From an uncultured bacterium (GTDB lineage Bacteria; Bdellovibrionota_C; UBA2361; SZUA-149; CALKYB01), in the NCBI GenBank assembly GCA_938003565.1, contig CALKYB010000005.1:1-8231 (forward strand): DNA of 8,231 bases, read 5' to 3'. Under the pieces are notes generated by a model. That model was not told the origin of the DNA. It saw only the letters and a list, made by a program, of their open reading frames with translations, and did no database searches. Positions 5,901 to 8,231 of this stretch are shown here, in pieces (the first letter of the stretch is position 1; every line of letters begins with the position of its first letter). The position numbers and the translations under genes are program-made.

Positions 5901-6275
5901 AGCTTGTTGAAGCTTCAGATGTTCCCATATGCAACTTAATTGGCTTGTGCCCCTAGATGCTCAAGGATTTGCAGACTTTTGAGAGTCCTAGGTTCAGTGC
6001 TATTCAAACTCTCGGTCAGAATTACTCCTTGCAGTATATACAGGAAGTTTGAACATCCGTTTGTTCCCGGCTACTTTTAGATGTAGCGGGAGGTGAAGAG
6101 GCCCCTTCTCAATTGCCAGGTTTAGAAGTTACTCTGAAGTAGTTAGAACTCAGGTAAGTTTAAAAACTATAAACCACTAGAGTGAGATGATTCGGCTCTG
6201 AACAAAAATTCGTTTTGTTTCAATATTGTATCTTCTTGTAACTCCCTTCGACTTTCTTAATAGGTAGAGCTAACT
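5901..6275. other. Non-coding stretch upstream of the ethylene-sensor gene, with a hairpin
   Basis: About 375 nt without a supportable protein gene. Visible structure: an 8-bp inverted repeat TTCAAACT (6003-6010) / AGTTTGAA (6046-6053) with a 35-nt spacer, and a GC-rich hairpin CCC-G-GCTAC (6066-6074) / GTAGCGGG (6083-6090) with one bulged G and an 8-nt loop. Neither is followed by a T tract, so they do not look like terminators. The last 80 nt are AT-rich and should hold the promoter of the 6276 gene; a weak candidate is TTGTAA (6234-6239) with TAATAG 16 nt later. The ribosome site of that gene is AGAG, 6 nt before the ATG. Confidence 0.4.
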
Positions 6276-6866
6276 ATGTTTGAGTATCTCCAAAAACTAT
6301 TTTTATCCGATTTTATGCCGCATGGGCATTGTTATATGTGGAAGCCCGAAATTTTGTGGGTCCATGTTGCCTCTGATGCGCTCACTGCAATGGCCTACTA
6401 TTCGATTCCAGCCGCCATTGTTTATTTTGTTTTGAATCGCAAGGATTTTGTTTTTAATTGGATATTTGTTTTGTTCGCCGTATTTATTTTTAGCTGTGGC
6501 TCCACCCATCTTATGGGTATTTGGACAACCTGGAATGGGACCTATCGCCTAGAGGGAATTGTTAAAGCCACTACCGCAATTACTTCGGTTTTGACAGCGA
6601 TAGTTGTTTGGCCACTTATCCCAAAAGCTCTGCAGATTCCTAGTAAAGCGGATTTGCAGAACGCCTATGACGAACTTGAGCAACGAGTTGACGATCGTAC
6701 TCTCGAATTGGCCAAGTCTAAAGAAGTTGCAGAAACTGAAGCTTCCAAGCTTCGTGATTTTCACGAAACAGTTGTGGATCGAGAGTTGGCCATGATTGAA
6801 TTGAAGAAAGAGGTTAATGCTTTGCTGGTTGATATGGGGCGTCCAGGTAAATATCAGGTGGAGTAA
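6276..6866 (+). CDS. Ethylene-binding-domain (ETR1-type) membrane sensor without kinase
   Basis: A 196-residue membrane protein with a complete ethylene-receptor sensor domain. Three membrane spans lie at about 28-52, 60-82 and 94-118. By alignment to Arabidopsis ETR1, the Cu(I) ligands are C74 and H78 (in SCGSTHLM, ETR1 C65 and H69), and D34, Y41, P45 and I71 match ETR1 D25, Y32, P36 and I62, so copper and ethylene binding are plausible. A conserved-looking N-terminal PHGHCYMW (15-22) precedes span one. After the spans comes a cytoplasmic coiled coil (about 123-185, with ELEQRVDDRTLEL at 133-145) and a short tail ending GRPGKYQVE; the protein stops there with no GAF, PAS, kinase or GGDEF domain. 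The tail segment at about 168-192 (REL.MIELKKEVN.LL then GRP.KY) looks like a conserved motif. The stop is a clean TAA, with no sign of a frameshift into the next gene. A kinase gene follows 127 nt later on the same strand. Ethylene as ligand is inferred from the residues. Confidence 0.9.
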   Translation: MFEYLQKLFLSDFMPHGHCYMWKPEILWVHVASDALTAMAYYSIPAAIVYFVLNRKDFVFNWIFVLFAVFIFSCGSTHLMGIWTTWNGTYRLEGIVKATTAITSVLTAIVVWPLIPKALQIPSKADLQNAYDELEQRVDDRTLELAKSKEVAETEASKLRDFHETVVDRELAMIELKKEVNALLVDMGRPGKYQVE

Positions 6867-6980
6867 GATTTGTTGAAGGCGACTTTGCCTTGGGCTGTAG
6901 TGTTTTTTATGACCGACCAATTTGAAAGTCTATTTTGTAAGGGAGGGCCAGCGATTAGATTGGCTTGCTTAAGTTACACT

Positions 6981-6988
6981 AGAGGGGA
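6981..6988 (+). promoter_or_regulatory. Ribosome binding site of the histidine kinase gene
   Basis: AGAGGGGA lies 5 nt before ATG 6994. A GTG directly upstream (6991) would leave only 2 nt, and an in-frame TAA stands at 6970, so ATG 6994 is the start. Confidence 0.65.
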
Positions 6989-6993
6989 TTGTG

Positions 6994-8231
6994 ATGCCAG
7001 TTGCCGATAGCGTACTAATTTTGCCGTATGTCATCCTGTTTTGGATTTTCTCCCTTCTTGCTCTGATTACTTCTCTTGGCTTTCTATTTACCAAACATCA
7101 AAATCTTAAGTTAGAGATTAAAAAAAACGCGGGACTAGAAGAAGCCTTGGAGGAGAAGCGCCATAGTTTTGCCAGGTTGGAAGATGAATTTGCCAATCGT
7201 AGTGCGGTGGCTGATAAAAGTGAAAGAGCCTTAATAAATATCCTCTCGGATGTAAAATTGAAAAGTAGCCTTCTTAATGAGCAGCAACGCTTTCTTGAAG
7301 CGGTTATTCATCATATTCCGGACGTCATTTTGGTAAAAGATGCTATTTCTAAGAAAATCACTCTCGTGAACCGGGCAGCTGAGAGATTCTTGGGGCTCTC
7401 AGAGCACGAGATAGTTGGCAAGACTTCGATGGAACTTCTTTCTTCAAAAGTTGCAAAGGATGTTATGGCCCATGACCAAGAGGTGTTGGATTCGGGTGAG
7501 CCCGGTTTTATTGAACTTGAAGAGCTTCAGTCCAAACAAGGTTATCGACGTCTTCTTAAAACTATAAAAGTACCTATACAAAACAGTGGTGATGATGAGG
7601 ACTTTCTGCTGCGAATATCCGAGGATGTGACTGAGAAGATTGAGTCCGAGGAGCGTTTTAAAACGGTAGTCGAATCGGCTCCAAACGGTTTTGCCATAGT
7701 GGATCGGCATGGGCGTGTTACGTTGATTAACAAAAAGATTGAATTGTTGTTGGGTCGGGATAGGATAAGTATCATAGGGGAAGAGTTTGAGAGTTTTTTT
7801 CCTGATACACTTGATTCAATCTTAGAGGCATTTGAGAATGGAGATAGTGGCTCTTTGCAGGATCGGAGTTTTGAAACTCGCACTAGTTTCTTTGCCCTTA
7901 CAGCTGATAATTCTAAGTCTTTGGTAGAGATTAACTTTACGCCAATTTCTTTTTCAAGCAATCAACTACTAGCATCTGTTGCAGATATTTCTGAGCGGAA
8001 GGCGGCCGAAGCGAAGTTAGCTTCCTTTGCGATAAAATTAGAAACTCAGAACAATGAGCTTGAGATTGCTAATAGAGACCTTGATGATTTCGCCTATATT
8101 GCCTCACATGATTTAAAAGAGCCGGTAAGAGGTATAGCAAACTATTCAAATTTTATACTAGAAGATTTCGGTCCCAACTTGCCAGCAGACGCTACTCGAA
8201 TGCTGGAGACTATTATTTTGTTGACGGGTCG
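6994..8231 (+). CDS. Membrane-anchored PAS-PAS sensor histidine kinase (cut by right edge)
   Basis: 412 codons are visible and the frame is open at the edge. One membrane span lies at about 8-32 with almost nothing outside the membrane, so the kinase is anchored but has no periplasmic sensor. A coiled coil follows (about 36-100). PAS 1 is about 100-218 (RFLEAVIHHIPDVILVKD, then VNRAAERFLGLSEHEIVGK at 125-143, closing DVTEKIESEE). PAS 2 is about 221-335 (RFKTVVESAPNGFAIVD, closing VADISERKAAEA). A short coiled coil leads to the HisKA domain, whose H box FAYIASHDLKEPVRG (366-380) contains the phospho-acceptor H372; the SHDLKEP form with GIANYSNF resembles the bacteriophytochrome-type kinase class. 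The ATPase domain and any receiver domain lie beyond the window. No haem or flavin residues are obvious in either PAS. The 127-nt gap from the ethylene-domain gene has no convincing terminator, so cotranscription is likely. The signal may come from the neighbouring sensor protein or from PAS ligands. Confidence 0.92.
   Translation, partial: MPVADSVLILPYVILFWIFSLLALITSLGFLFTKHQNLKLEIKKNAGLEEALEEKRHSFARLEDEFANRSAVADKSERALINILSDVKLKSSLLNEQQRFLEAVIHHIPDVILVKDAISKKITLVNRAAERFLGLSEHEIVGKTSMELLSSKVAKDVMAHDQEVLDSGEPGFIELEELQSKQGYRRLLKTIKVPIQNSGDDEDFLLRISEDVTEKIESEERFKTVVESAPNGFAIVDRHGRVTLINKKIELLLGRDRISIIGEEFESFFPDTLDSILEAFENGDSGSLQDRSFETRTSFFALTADNSKSLVEINFTPISFSSNQLLASVADISERKAAEAKLASFAIKLETQNNELEIANRDLDDFAYIASHDLKEPVRGIANYSNFILEDFGPNLPADATRMLETIILLTG

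Noticed and set aside
5957..6052. Plus-strand frame of 31 residues starting MLKDLQTFESP
   Set aside because: No ribosome site before the ATG, no recognisable sequence, and it overlaps the inverted repeat at 6003-6053; chance is the simpler reading.
5782..6275. tRNA-Thr as an integration site for a mobile element
   Set aside because: No integrase, no repeat of the tRNA 3' end downstream, and the native-looking terminator is intact.
6876..6908. AAGGC/GCCTT hairpin and T run between sensor and kinase genes as a terminator
   Set aside because: The stem is only 5 bp and the six T bases begin 11 nt after it, too far for an intrinsic terminator.
6549..6920. Minus-strand open frame of 123 codons
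   Set aside because: Antisense to the ethylene-binding protein and its coiled coil; no domain or ribosome site supports it.
7542..7961. Minus-strand open frame of 139 codons
   Set aside because: It is antisense to the second PAS domain of the histidine kinase and is serine/arginine-rich as expected from a shadow frame.

Overview
The window looks like a chromosomal stretch of a free-living bacterium, probably Gram-negative, with moderate to slightly low GC. The gene families (folate enzymes, RNase HI, a DjlA/TerB-like protein, an MDR oxidoreductase, a tRNA with encoded CCA, sensor proteins) are bacterial. Several genes appear to start with GTG or TTG. I cannot fix the phylum. The divergent DHPS type and the bacterial ethylene-binding sensor would fit a deltaproteobacterial or Bdellovibrionota-like lineage or another aquatic group, but this is a guess. 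No mobile element, phage gene or CRISPR array is visible.

Layout, left to right. Positions 1-1378 (minus strand) hold the end of a folate operon: a class IV PLP enzyme, best read as aminodeoxychorismate lyase (pabC), followed 8 nt later by the N-terminal two thirds of dihydropteroate synthase (folP), which runs off the left edge. A 61-nt divergent spacer with two inverted repeats separates this from a plus-strand pair: a 450-residue polytopic membrane protein of unknown function and, 13 nt later, an RNase HI with an unusual C-terminal extension. This pair converges on a minus-strand pair (3788-5611): an MDR-family oxidoreductase, then a TerB/DjlA-like protein whose J-like domain lacks the HPD motif.

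From 5612 to 6275 there is no protein gene. The stretch holds a GGGGT/ACCCC hairpin, a lone tRNA-Thr(UGU) with a near-perfect terminator, and about 375 nt of leader-like DNA with a hairpin of unknown role.

The right end is the most interesting part. At 6276-6866 is a 196-residue protein with a complete ETR1-type ethylene-binding domain (all copper-site and key polar residues present) but no kinase. It is followed by a membrane-anchored PAS-PAS-histidine kinase that starts at 6994 and is cut by the right edge. The simplest inference is a split ethylene (or copper/small-molecule) sensing system in which the binding subunit and the kinase are separate proteins made from neighbouring genes.
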